A DNA stretch of 37,285 nt, taken from assembly GCA_964487195.1 (NCBI GenBank), contig CAZAPV010000002.1, positions 1 to 37,285 of the forward strand, read 5' to 3'. The position numbers were made by a program, and so were the translations under genes. Shown here piece by piece: positions 30,666-37,285 of the stretch. The stretch's first letter is position 1, and every line of letters begins with the position of its first letter. The notes beneath the pieces were generated by a model that was not told the DNA's origin, did not search any database, and was given only the letters and a program-made list of their open reading frames with translations. The DNA is from CAZAPV01 sp964487195 (GTDB lineage Bacteria > Patescibacteriota > Patescibacteriia > SG8-24).

Positions 30666-31490
30666 ATGGAAAACGCGGTCAAACGTCAATCAGTTCCGGT
30701 CGTCATCATGTGCGGCGGCTTGGGCACGCGGCTGCGCGAAGAGACCGAGTTCAAGCCGAAGCCGATGGTGGAGATCGGCGGCCGGCCGATTCTCTGGCAC
30801 ATCATGAAAATCTACGCGCACCAAGGATACAAGGATTTCGTCCTGTGCCTCGGCTACCGCGGCCAGCAGATCAAGGAATATTTCCTGAACCACCGGCTGC
30901 TGAACGGCGATTTCCATCTCGATCTCGCCACGAACGTGGCGACGCCGCTCGGCGCGGAACGCGGCGACGATTTTCGGATCACGTTCGTCGACACCGGCGT
31001 CGACACGCTCACCGGCGAGCGGCTGCTGCGCGCGCGGAAGCATCTCGGCGACCGCGAATTCATGCTGACGTACGGCGACGGCGTCGCGGATATTTCTCTC
31101 GATGCGCTGCGCCGCTTCCATGAAGAAAAACGCGCGTCCACCGACGTCGTCGGCACGGTGACCGGCATCCATCCGAAGTCGAAATACGGCCTCGTGCACG
31201 CGGACGACGACAACGTCGTCACCTCCTTCGTCGAGAAGCCGCGGCTTCCGGATTACACGAATGGCGGGTTCATGGTGCTCGAGCAGGATTTCCTTCACTA
31301 CTGCAAACCGGGACGGATGGTGGAAGAGGCGCTGATCGACGCGACGGCGGACAAAAAAATCGCGCTGTATCCGCACGAGGGGTTCTGGCATTGCATGGAT
31401 ACGTACAAAGACAAGGAAGATTTGGAAAAAATGTGGATGACCGACCCGAAATGGGCGGTATGGAAACAGCGGGCGACCGCGCAGCTATGA
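30666..31490 (+). CDS. rfbF: Glucose-1-phosphate cytidylyltransferase
   Basis: A 274-residue protein. The nucleotide-binding motif VVIMCGGLGTRLREETEFKP (family GGxGTRLxExT) leads, followed by PMVEIGGRPILWHIMKIYAH, LTYGDGVADI and YPHEGFWHCMDTYKDKEDLE, all RfbF hallmarks. It makes CDP-glucose from CTP and glucose 1-phosphate. Upstream in-frame starts at 30609 (TTG) and 30627 (ATG) overlap the promoter, so I take the ATG at 30666. It overlaps rfbG by four bases. Confidence 0.93.
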   Translation: MENAVKRQSVPVVIMCGGLGTRLREETEFKPKPMVEIGGRPILWHIMKIYAHQGYKDFVLCLGYRGQQIKEYFLNHRLLNGDFHLDLATNVATPLGAERGDDFRITFVDTGVDTLTGERLLRARKHLGDREFMLTYGDGVADISLDALRRFHEEKRASTDVVGTVTGIHPKSKYGLVHADDDNVVTSFVEKPRLPDYTNGGFMVLEQDFLHYCKPGRMVEEALIDATADKKIALYPHEGFWHCMDTYKDKEDLEKMWMTDPKWAVWKQRATAQL

Positions 31491-32524
31491 TGCAATTTTC
31501 TTCCGAACGGCGGCGATTTTGGAAGGACCGGAACGTGTTCGTCACCGGCGGGTTCGGGCTGCTCGGCTCCACGCTCGTGGAATGTTTGTACGAGCTCGGC
31601 GCGCGCGTCGTCGTGTTGAAACGGGATCATGTGCCGGCGAGCCGGCTGTTCGAGACCGCGGCGATCAAGGACGTCACCGTCGTGAACGGCGATTTCGAAG
31701 ATTACGATGCGGTCTACCGCGCGCTGAACGACTACGAAGCGGACACGGTGTTCCATGTCGGCGCGCAGGCGATCGCGCCGATCGCGAACCGCGCGCCGGT
31801 TCCGACGCTCAAAGCGAACATCATGGGCACGGTGAACGTGCTCGAAGCGGCGCGGCTGTCGCCGACCGTGAAGCGCGTGCTCGTCGCGTCGTCCGACAAG
31901 GCGTACGGCGCGCAGCCGGTGCTGCCGTATTCGGAAGACGCCCCGCTCCGCGGGACGCATCCGTACGACGTTTCCAAATCCTGCGCCGATCTGCTCGCCG
32001 GGATGTACCACGTCACGTTCGGCCTGCCGGTGTGCATCACCCGCTGCGGCAACCTGTACGGCCCGGGCGATCTCAACTTCAGCCGGATCATCCCCGACAC
32101 GATCCGCCGCGCGCTCTCCGGAGAAGCGCCGGTGATCAGGAGCGACGGCAAATTCATCCGCGATTATTTCTTCGTGAAAGACGCAGCGAATGCCTACCTG
32201 ACGCTCGCGGAGAACATGCACCGCCCCGACATCGTCGGACAGGCGTTCAATTTCAGCACCGGCAACCGATTCACGGTGGTGGACATCGTGAAGAAAGTGC
32301 TCGAGGCGGTCGGAAGCGACCACGAGCCGGTGATCCTGAACCAGGCGAAGGCGGAGATCCATGACCAGACGCTGTCGAGCGAAAAGGCGAAGCGCCTGCT
32401 CGGATGGCAGCCGTCGTATTCCGTCGAAGAAGGGCTCGCGGAAACCGTGGCGTGGTATAAAAAATATCTCGCGTCCGAAAAGGTCCGCCCGGCGCTCGCG
32501 TACGCGGACGCGCTGATGTCCTGA
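31487..32524 (+). CDS. rfbG: CDP-glucose 4,6-dehydratase
   Basis: A 345-residue extended SDR protein, start at the ATGATG overlapping the rfbF stop. NVFVTGGFGLLGSTLVECLY is the NAD motif. FHVGAQAIAPIANRAPVPTL, VASSDKAYGAQPVLPYSED, HPYDVSKSCADLLA (catalytic YxxxK) and CGNLYGPGDLNFSRIIPDTI match RfbG rather than RmlB. It converts CDP-glucose to CDP-4-keto-6-deoxyglucose. rfbH, needed for the 3,6-dideoxy branch, is absent from the window, so the pathway probably goes through epimerisation and reduction instead. Confidence 0.9.
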   Translation: MMQFSSERRRFWKDRNVFVTGGFGLLGSTLVECLYELGARVVVLKRDHVPASRLFETAAIKDVTVVNGDFEDYDAVYRALNDYEADTVFHVGAQAIAPIANRAPVPTLKANIMGTVNVLEAARLSPTVKRVLVASSDKAYGAQPVLPYSEDAPLRGTHPYDVSKSCADLLAGMYHVTFGLPVCITRCGNLYGPGDLNFSRIIPDTIRRALSGEAPVIRSDGKFIRDYFFVKDAANAYLTLAENMHRPDIVGQAFNFSTGNRFTVVDIVKKVLEAVGSDHEPVILNQAKAEIHDQTLSSEKAKRLLGWQPSYSVEEGLAETVAWYKKYLASEKVRPALAYADALMS

Positions 32525-32527
32525 ACG

Positions 32528-32968
32528 ATGGCGCAGATCGAAGGCGTGCTCGTCACGCCGCTCACGATCATCAAGGACGAGCGCGGACAGGTGATGCACA
32601 TGCTCCGCGCCGACGCGCCGCATTTCCAAAAATTCGGCGAAGCGTATTTTTCGCTGATCAACCCCGGCGCCGTGAAAGCATGGAAGGTGCACGACCTCGC
32701 CTCCGCGAACATCGCCGTGCCGGTCGGCCGCGCGACGTTCGTGCTCCACGACAGCCGCGACACGTCGCCGACGCGCGGCGCTTTCCAGGAGGTCGCGCTC
32801 GGGGAGGACGACTACAAGCTGCTCACGATCCCGCCCGGCGTCGCGTACGGTTGGCGCAACGACGGCGCGTCGCCCGCCCTTATCGCCAACTGCTCGACCG
32901 AACCGCACCGCCAGGGCGAAGGACGCAACCTCCCGATCGACGCGTTCAGCTACCGCTGGGAAGAATAA
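32528..32968 (+). CDS. dTDP-4-dehydrorhamnose 3,5-epimerase-like (RfbC-type) cupin
   Basis: A 146-residue cupin starting three bases after the rfbG stop: LTIIKDERGQVMHMLRADAP, then GEAYFSLINPGAVKAWKVHD, LLTIPPGVAYGWRNDG and IANCSTEPHRQGEG. The order fits RfbC-family epimerases, although it is shorter than RmlC, and the usual catalytic His is seen only as KAWKVHD. Its position as third gene of the rfbF-rfbG operon implies action on the CDP-4-keto-6-deoxy sugar. It ends at a strong terminator. Confidence 0.8.
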   Translation: MAQIEGVLVTPLTIIKDERGQVMHMLRADAPHFQKFGEAYFSLINPGAVKAWKVHDLASANIAVPVGRATFVLHDSRDTSPTRGAFQEVALGEDDYKLLTIPPGVAYGWRNDGASPALIANCSTEPHRQGEGRNLPIDAFSYRWEE

Positions 32969-32995
32969 AAAATCCCCCGAGAAGAAGGGGGATTT
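32969..32995. terminator. Bidirectional terminator between rfbC-like gene and the 33014 gene
   Basis: Stem AAATCCCCC/GGGGGATTT, loop GAGAAGAA, preceded by A on plus (T on minus). Confidence 0.88.
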
Positions 32996-33013
32996 CGCGC
33001 GTCGTCGTCCGCG

Positions 33014-33853
33014 TCACAGCAGATTGGACGCGCCGAACCACATAACCATCATCTCGGGGTCAACCGCGCCGCAGGCGTAATTTTTGTTGTACGCCGCGGA
33101 CTGCTCCTTGAAGTAGCGCTCGCCGTACTCGCCGCCGAGCAGCTTCGTCGCGAGCATCGCGTCCGAATCGTCCGGCGTTTGGATCGGGCCGAACGCTTCG
33201 TGCGCGCGCGTCATGTTGCGCTGCGGGATCAGCTCGCTCCAGTCGCCGTTGCCGAAGCAGATCAGATGGAGCGCCAGTTCGCGCTCCACGACATCGAACG
33301 CGAGCGTGGCGGTGAACCTCGCGACGTGTTCGATCGGGATGCACGAGACCGCGCGGCCGAAGCCGAGCGACGCGATCATCTGCCCGATCACCCGCGCCTG
33401 GTGGCCGGTGTTTTGCGACAGCTGCTCCGTCGAACAGTGCCGCCGGTAGGCATTCGCGGTGAGCCGGTTGAAATCGTCGTACAGGTCCGCGGCCGGACGT
33501 TCGCCGTATAGCGATTCCAGCCCGTAGACCCCGCCGGTGAACAGCACGTGGAACGGGTTGCCCGCGTTCTCGGCGATCTTCACCGCCTGCACCGCCGCGG
33601 TGAGCTGGCCGTTCACCGAGCCGTCCGCCGGACAGCCGCGTTCGCCGACCAGGACGAGCGTCGGCGCGCCCGGCCTCTGCTTGATCGATTGCTGCAGATG
33701 ACGGACGTTGTGCTGCCACGGCGCGGTCGCGAACGTCAGGTACCGCACCAGATACGGGTACTTGTTTCCCCAGAGCATCGAGAGCGGTTTTTGATACGGC
33801 GCGATCGCCCGTTCGAGCCTGGCGGCGTTTTGTGAATGAACAGCGGTCGTCAT
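33014..33853 (-). CDS. Uncharacterised protein, possibly DUF218/YdcF-like
   Basis: A 279-residue soluble protein. The ATG at 33853 follows AAAGGAGGTTCCGG. Features that recall the YdcF/DUF218 fold: PTLVLVGERGCP, VLFTGGVYGLESLYGE (SGG-like turn), EQLSQNTGHQARVIGQMI (family E-x-x-S-x-N-T) and RFTATLAFDVV. The C-terminal 90 residues, with NMTRAHEAFGPIQTPDDSD, are unfamiliar. Function unknown; not a membrane protein. It is monocistronic with promoter TTGACA-17-TAGCGT. Confidence 0.7.
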   Translation of the reverse strand: MTTAVHSQNAARLERAIAPYQKPLSMLWGNKYPYLVRYLTFATAPWQHNVRHLQQSIKQRPGAPTLVLVGERGCPADGSVNGQLTAAVQAVKIAENAGNPFHVLFTGGVYGLESLYGERPAADLYDDFNRLTANAYRRHCSTEQLSQNTGHQARVIGQMIASLGFGRAVSCIPIEHVARFTATLAFDVVERELALHLICFGNGDWSELIPQRNMTRAHEAFGPIQTPDDSDAMLATKLLGGEYGERYFKEQSAAYNKNYACGAVDPEMMVMWFGASNLL

Positions 33854-33890
33854 CCGGAACCTCCTTTGCGTCGTCACGGTTGACGCCCCT

Positions 33891-33919
33891 ACGCTAGCGC
33901 AGACGGAGGTGGTTGTCAA
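33891..33919 (-). promoter_or_regulatory. Promoter of the 33014-33853 gene
   Basis: Read on minus: TTGACA, 17-base spacer, TAGCGT. Confidence 0.65.
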
Positions 33920-34028
33920 TTGGGGGGAGTCCTCTCAGATTGCTTCTTTTCGTCGTACCTGCCAAGGTCAAAAAGGCGGCTCGTTTCGGGCCGCGCACGT
34001 TCCTTTCAATCAGCATGAAGGAGACCCC

Positions 34029-35825
34029 ATGTCCCGCAAACCTCTTTTTGTCGGTTTGTCGCTCGTTGCCGGACTGGTGCTGTTCGGCGTTATCCTGGCC
34101 AAGACTGCGCCCACGTCGTATGAAGTGCCGATCAACGAGCTGATCGACAAGGCCGAATCGGGCAGCGTCATCTACGTCATGTTCGAGAACCGTCGTATCG
34201 TGGCCGAGGTGAAGCCGACGACTCCCAAGGAGCCGAAGGAAGTGTCCTCATTCGCCAGATACCCCAAGGACAAGACGGAACTGATGCGTGTCCTGGATGA
34301 AAAGAAGGTTCCGTATACGGAGGCGGAACCGTCGGCGTTCTGGCCTGTGCTCATATCGATGCTGCCGATTATCGTCATGGTGGGCATTGTCTTCATGATG
34401 AGACGAGGTTTCGCGAAGCAGACGGAGCCCGCCAACAGCAAGGCAAAGCCGCAGAGCGAAATACCGCCCACGACGTTCAACGACGTGGCCGGCGCGGATG
34501 AAGCGGTCGCCGAGGCCCGCGGGCCGGTGGAGTTCCTCAAGAACCCGTCGAAGTACGCGAAGATCGGCGCGAAGATGCCGAGCGGCTGCCTGCTCATCGG
34601 TCCGCCCGGCACCGGCAAGACGCTCCTGGCGCGCGCCATCGCGGGCGAGGCCGGGGTGCCGTTCTTCTTCAAGGCCGGCTCCGCGTTCGTGGAGACGTAT
34701 GTCGGCGTCGGCGCCTCTCGCGTCCGCAATCTGTTCGCGGAGGCGAAGAAACGCGCCCCCTGCATCGTCTTCATCGACGAGCTCGATGCGATCGCCAAGA
34801 AGCGCGGCGGCTTTTCGAATGGCGAGTACGAACACACCCTGAACCAGCTCCTCGTCGAGATGGACGGCTTCGAGCCCAACGCCGGCGTCTTCGTCATCGC
34901 CGCGACCAACCGTCCCGAGGTGCTCGATCCGGCGGTGCTCCGTCCCGGCCGATTCACGCGACATATCGCGGTGCCCGCTCCGGACATCCGCGGCCGCGAG
35001 AAAATTCTCCGAGTCCACGCCAAAAACAAGCCGCTCGCGCCCGACGTCGACCTGCATGCGTTGGCTCGCGGCACGCCCGGCATGACCGGCGCGGACCTGG
35101 AAAACGTGCTGAACGAAGCGGCGATTTTCGCCGCCGACGCCGGCAAATCCGTCATCGAGCTCCGCGACATCACCGCGGCCTGCGAGAAGGTTCGCGGCGG
35201 AGCCGAACGCAGCATGGTCCTTTCGGACCGCGTGAAACGGGTCATCGCCTATCACGAGGCCGGCCACACGCTCGCCGGATATTTCACCGCCTGGCATGAT
35301 CCGACCAACAAGGTCACGATCATCCCGCGCGGCATGTCGCTCGGCAGCACCTGGTACCTGCCGGAGGAGGATCAACACCTTCTCACCAAGGAGCAACTGC
35401 TGGGCAAGATCGTGGGACTGTACGGCGGCCGCGCGGCGGAAGAGATAGCGTTCGGCCCCGAGCACGTCACGACCGGCGCCGGCAACGATCTGGAGCGCGC
35501 GACCGAGCTCGCCCACACCATGGTCGAAAAGTACGGCATGGGCGACAAGTTCGGCCCTCCGCGCGTCTACGGCGGCAGGGAGAGCGGGACGATGTTCGGC
35601 GCGAGCGCGCAGGACTACAGCCAGGACACGAGGCGCAAGATCGAATGCCAAATCGATACTATCTTGCGACAGTGTTACGAGCGCGCCAAAGACATCCTCA
35701 AGACGAGGAAGCCAAAGCTGGATGAGATGGCAGCGAGGCTGATCGAGCAAGAAACGCTCGACCGCGCCGAGATCGAGGCGATGCTCGGACCGCGGCCGGC
35801 AACCGACGATCCCGAGCCGGCATAA
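34029..35825 (+). CDS. ftsH: ATP-dependent zinc metalloprotease FtsH
   Basis: A 598-residue membrane protease; the ATG at 34029 follows AAGGAGA. Two spans (about residues 6-24 and 104-124) flank a short extracytoplasmic domain. The AAA+ core has Walker A GPPGTGKT (191-198), pore loop ETYVGVG, Walker B IVFIDELDA and the arginine-finger segment TNRPEVLDPAVLRPGRF. The peptidase has HEAGH (409-413) and the third zinc ligand Asp487 in GAGNDLERATELA. It degrades misassembled membrane proteins. It is slightly short at both ends compared with E. coli FtsH. Its own terminator follows. Confidence 0.96.
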   Translation: MSRKPLFVGLSLVAGLVLFGVILAKTAPTSYEVPINELIDKAESGSVIYVMFENRRIVAEVKPTTPKEPKEVSSFARYPKDKTELMRVLDEKKVPYTEAEPSAFWPVLISMLPIIVMVGIVFMMRRGFAKQTEPANSKAKPQSEIPPTTFNDVAGADEAVAEARGPVEFLKNPSKYAKIGAKMPSGCLLIGPPGTGKTLLARAIAGEAGVPFFFKAGSAFVETYVGVGASRVRNLFAEAKKRAPCIVFIDELDAIAKKRGGFSNGEYEHTLNQLLVEMDGFEPNAGVFVIAATNRPEVLDPAVLRPGRFTRHIAVPAPDIRGREKILRVHAKNKPLAPDVDLHALARGTPGMTGADLENVLNEAAIFAADAGKSVIELRDITAACEKVRGGAERSMVLSDRVKRVIAYHEAGHTLAGYFTAWHDPTNKVTIIPRGMSLGSTWYLPEEDQHLLTKEQLLGKIVGLYGGRAAEEIAFGPEHVTTGAGNDLERATELAHTMVEKYGMGDKFGPPRVYGGRESGTMFGASAQDYSQDTRRKIECQIDTILRQCYERAKDILKTRKPKLDEMAARLIEQETLDRAEIEAMLGPRPATDDPEPA

Positions 35826-35829
35826 AGAC

Positions 35830-35860
35830 AAACCCTCCGCTCATCGGAGGGTTTTTATTT
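35830..35860 (+). terminator. Terminator of ftsH
   Basis: AACCCTCCG-CTCAT-CGGAGGGTT then TTTATTT. The T tract overlaps the stop of the convergent gene. Confidence 0.9.
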
Positions 35861-36283
35861 AGTTTCGTAGGGATTTTTCGGCTTCAATTTTTTTGCCTTC
35901 TCTTCCTTGAAAACTTCAGAGCCCACCCAGGCGGCGAATACCGTCGAGCTTGCCAGAATTATTTCCAAGACGGTTTTATCTGACATCTGCGGCATCGCTG
36001 CAGAGGCCGCATCATATAATTTTTGCATCTTTTCCGGTGCGACGGCGTTCGCGATCATGGGCGATGCGGCAAGGGCCGCTCCCGCAGCGATCATTAATCT
36101 TGCCTGGGCCGTCTTGCGCTTGGGGTCCAGCGATTTCATTGCATGCACGTCCACGCTCTTCACATCTTCGGCCAATCCTTTTGCATTCGATTCAAATTGC
36201 AAAGCCGCGGCTCGATACAGCGCTTCCGGCGTCTCTTGATCCGCGCCTCGTTCGCCTACGCCGCCCTCGAATCGTTCAGGCAT
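35855..36283 (-). CDS. Uncharacterised protein with two hydrophobic segments
   Basis: A 142-residue protein. The N-terminal half is soluble and charged (PERFEGGVGERGADQETPEA). Hydrophobic stretches lie at about residues 63-82 (LMIAAGAALAASPMIANAVA) and 104-122 (VLEIILASSTVFAAWVGSE). The tail is very basic (KEEKAKKLKPKNPYETK). No family recognised. It starts three bases after the stop of a 49-residue gene on the same strand, so the two are probably an operon. Confidence 0.65.
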   Translation of the reverse strand: MPERFEGGVGERGADQETPEALYRAAALQFESNAKGLAEDVKSVDVHAMKSLDPKRKTAQARLMIAAGAALAASPMIANAVAPEKMQKLYDAASAAMPQMSDKTVLEIILASSTVFAAWVGSEVFKEEKAKKLKPKNPYETK

Positions 36284-36286
36284 AGA

Positions 36287-36436
36287 TTATTCTTTCGTGA
36301 TTTTCGCCGTTGATAAAAGTTGCCGCATCTGGTCTATGGCGGCGTTTAACTCTTTATAAAAAATCGTCTTCTCTTCTTGGGTCGCGGACCCATTTCCCAC
36401 TTTTGTTCCCAATGATTTCAGCTCTTCAGGAGTCAT
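36287..36436 (-). CDS. 49-residue uncharacterised microprotein
   Basis: MTPEELKSLGTKVGNGSATQ begins the frame, which continues helically (EEKTIFYKELNAAIDQMRQL) and ends AKITKE. It is acidic to neutral and soluble. Its start and that of the downstream gene share the same ATAATCTATG context, and only three bases separate them. A GATAAT sequence just upstream might be a -10 box of a leaderless transcript. No family recognised; reality rests on spacing and clean composition. Confidence 0.5.
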   Translation of the reverse strand: MTPEELKSLGTKVGNGSATQEEKTIFYKELNAAIDQMRQLLSTAKITKE

Positions 36437-36510
36437 AGATTATCAGCGATGCGATGCGCACATTCATACAGCATAGACCAACCGCAAGAAAAGTTAAATC
36501 TTGCCGCGGT

Positions 36511-36539
36511 TTGACAGCAACCCGAGGCGGCACTACTGT
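36511..36539 (+). promoter_or_regulatory. Promoter of the secreted protein gene
   Basis: TTGACA, 17-base spacer, TACTGT; the leader is about 40 bases. Confidence 0.65.
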
Positions 36540-36586
36540 CGTAGTGTCACGTTTAAATCATTTGTACGACGGTAACGCGCGTTCCT

Positions 36587-37246
36587 ATGCTTCGCACCAA
36601 TGTTGCAATCATCGGACAGGGGCAAAATTCACGGATTTCAATGGCGGCCGGCTTCCTCATCGCCGCATCCATGTTATTGCTTTTGTCCCTTTTTGTTCCG
36701 GTAAGGGCCGGAAATGCGGAAACGCAATCATGCGGCGTCGATCAAGCCCAGCCGGTCATCGATGGCACGACGATCGGCGCGCTCCTCCTCAACGGTTACG
36801 AGCACGCGCAAGTTGTGACGCAGGGCGTTTCCGGAAGCCTTACTCGCGTCAGCCTTCCAGTAGCCTGCTCGTCGGGCGGCAGTCTGAAGGTGGAGATCAG
36901 AGGTGTCACGGGCGGCCGGCCGAACGGCACGGTGCTGGCGTCGCAGGTCTATCCGCAAGCGAGTCTTTCGCCGAGTTTGTTTACGACGTTCGCCAACCTC
37001 TCGCTTTCGAATCCGGTGTTCTTTCCGGCTGGCGCGAAGTTCGCGATCGTTTTCACGCCCGCCTCGTCTGTAAATTGCTTTGTCGCCAACGGTCCGGTCG
37101 GCAATCCATACGCGGGAGGCGATGCCTGGTACCGGCCCATCGGCAGCACGGAGTGGGGGAAACCGGTCGCTTCGTACGGCGGGGCGAGGTATGATTTTCC
37201 TTTCAAGACCGAGGTCTGCCACGGTCAGGGAGCCAGCCAACGCTAA
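36587..37246 (+). CDS. Secreted beta-sandwich-like protein
   Basis: A 219-residue protein with an N-terminal hydrophobic export signal (MAAGFLIAASMLLLLSLFVP, residues 19-38), probably cleaved near VRAGNAE. The mature part (GVSGSLTRVSLPVACSSGGS, KVEIRGVTGGRPNGTVLAS, FFPAGAKFAIVFTP, WYRPIGSTEWGK) looks like the exported beta-sandwich domain often seen attached to other modules in bacterial surface proteins; three Cys could form a disulphide. An in-frame ATG at 36641 is an alternative start. Function unknown. Confidence 0.72.
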   Translation: MLRTNVAIIGQGQNSRISMAAGFLIAASMLLLLSLFVPVRAGNAETQSCGVDQAQPVIDGTTIGALLLNGYEHAQVVTQGVSGSLTRVSLPVACSSGGSLKVEIRGVTGGRPNGTVLASQVYPQASLSPSLFTTFANLSLSNPVFFPAGAKFAIVFTPASSVNCFVANGPVGNPYAGGDAWYRPIGSTEWGKPVASYGGARYDFPFKTEVCHGQGASQR

Positions 37247-37285
37247 GAGGAAATCAACCGTTCTCGCTATCATAAAACGCTCTCC

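Noticed and set aside
33909..34028. 40-residue N-terminal extension of FtsH
   Set aside because: The ATG at 34029 has AAGGAGA at the right distance and begins the first membrane segment context; upstream sequence is leader.

Overview
This window is a high-GC bacterial chromosome segment. Its gene style fits a Patescibacteria (CPR) genome, perhaps a Parcubacteria/ABY1-type lineage. That placement is inference, from the LysM/M23 cell-wall enzyme, the paralogous small lipoproteins, the small two-membrane-span proteins and the K+-independent proton pyrophosphatase. TGA ends many genes (rpmH, rnpA, nfo, pnp-operon genes, rfbG), so the Gracilibacteria-type recoding of UGA is excluded. I saw no tRNA, rRNA, CRISPR array or transposase.

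Layout. 1-944: end of a class A penicillin-binding protein. 973-7072: replication and housekeeping core, with dnaN and dnaA on minus, rpmH-rnpA-yidD divergent on plus, then a minus-strand cluster of DUF167, endonuclease IV and trigger factor. 7188-9374: two paralogous lipoproteins around an orphan gene. 9426-15608: H+-pyrophosphatase, LysM/M23 hydrolase, ComM-type ATPase and an SPFH protein. 15777-17306: twin zinc-finger microproteins, a small membrane protein, lspA and a DksA/TraR protein. 17307-17824: a 518-base gene-free stretch holding a strong minus-strand promoter, a long structured segment with a terminator (candidate ncRNA) and the start of a cluster of DnaA-box-like sites. 17825-22312: rpsO, NYN protein, pnp and an exported protein, all on minus. 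22619-25350: Xer recombinase, DEDDh exonuclease, amidohydrolase and a small membrane protein. 25433-32968: surface polysaccharide locus, with nucleotide-sugar genes on plus flanking three glycosyltransferase genes (four GT2 domains) on minus. 33014-37246: a possible DUF218-like protein, FtsH, two small uncharacterised genes and a secreted beta-rich protein.

How it works together. The replication, RNA processing and translation genes (dnaA, dnaN, rnpA, rpmH, rpsO, pnp, tig) form a conserved core. The envelope genes (PBP, M23, lspA with its candidate lipoprotein substrates, yidD, ftsH, SPFH) form a second theme. The rfbF-rfbG pair predicts a CDP-4-keto-6-deoxyglucose intermediate that the cupin epimerase-like proteins and the RmlD-type reductase could convert for the glycosyltransferases. 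Most genes have their own promoter, with a TTGACR -35 box and almost always a 17-base spacer. Several mRNAs look leaderless. The most unusual signals are the orphan structured RNA at about 17381-17735, the DnaA-box cluster just upstream of its promoter, and a 39-base symmetrical repeat present twice.
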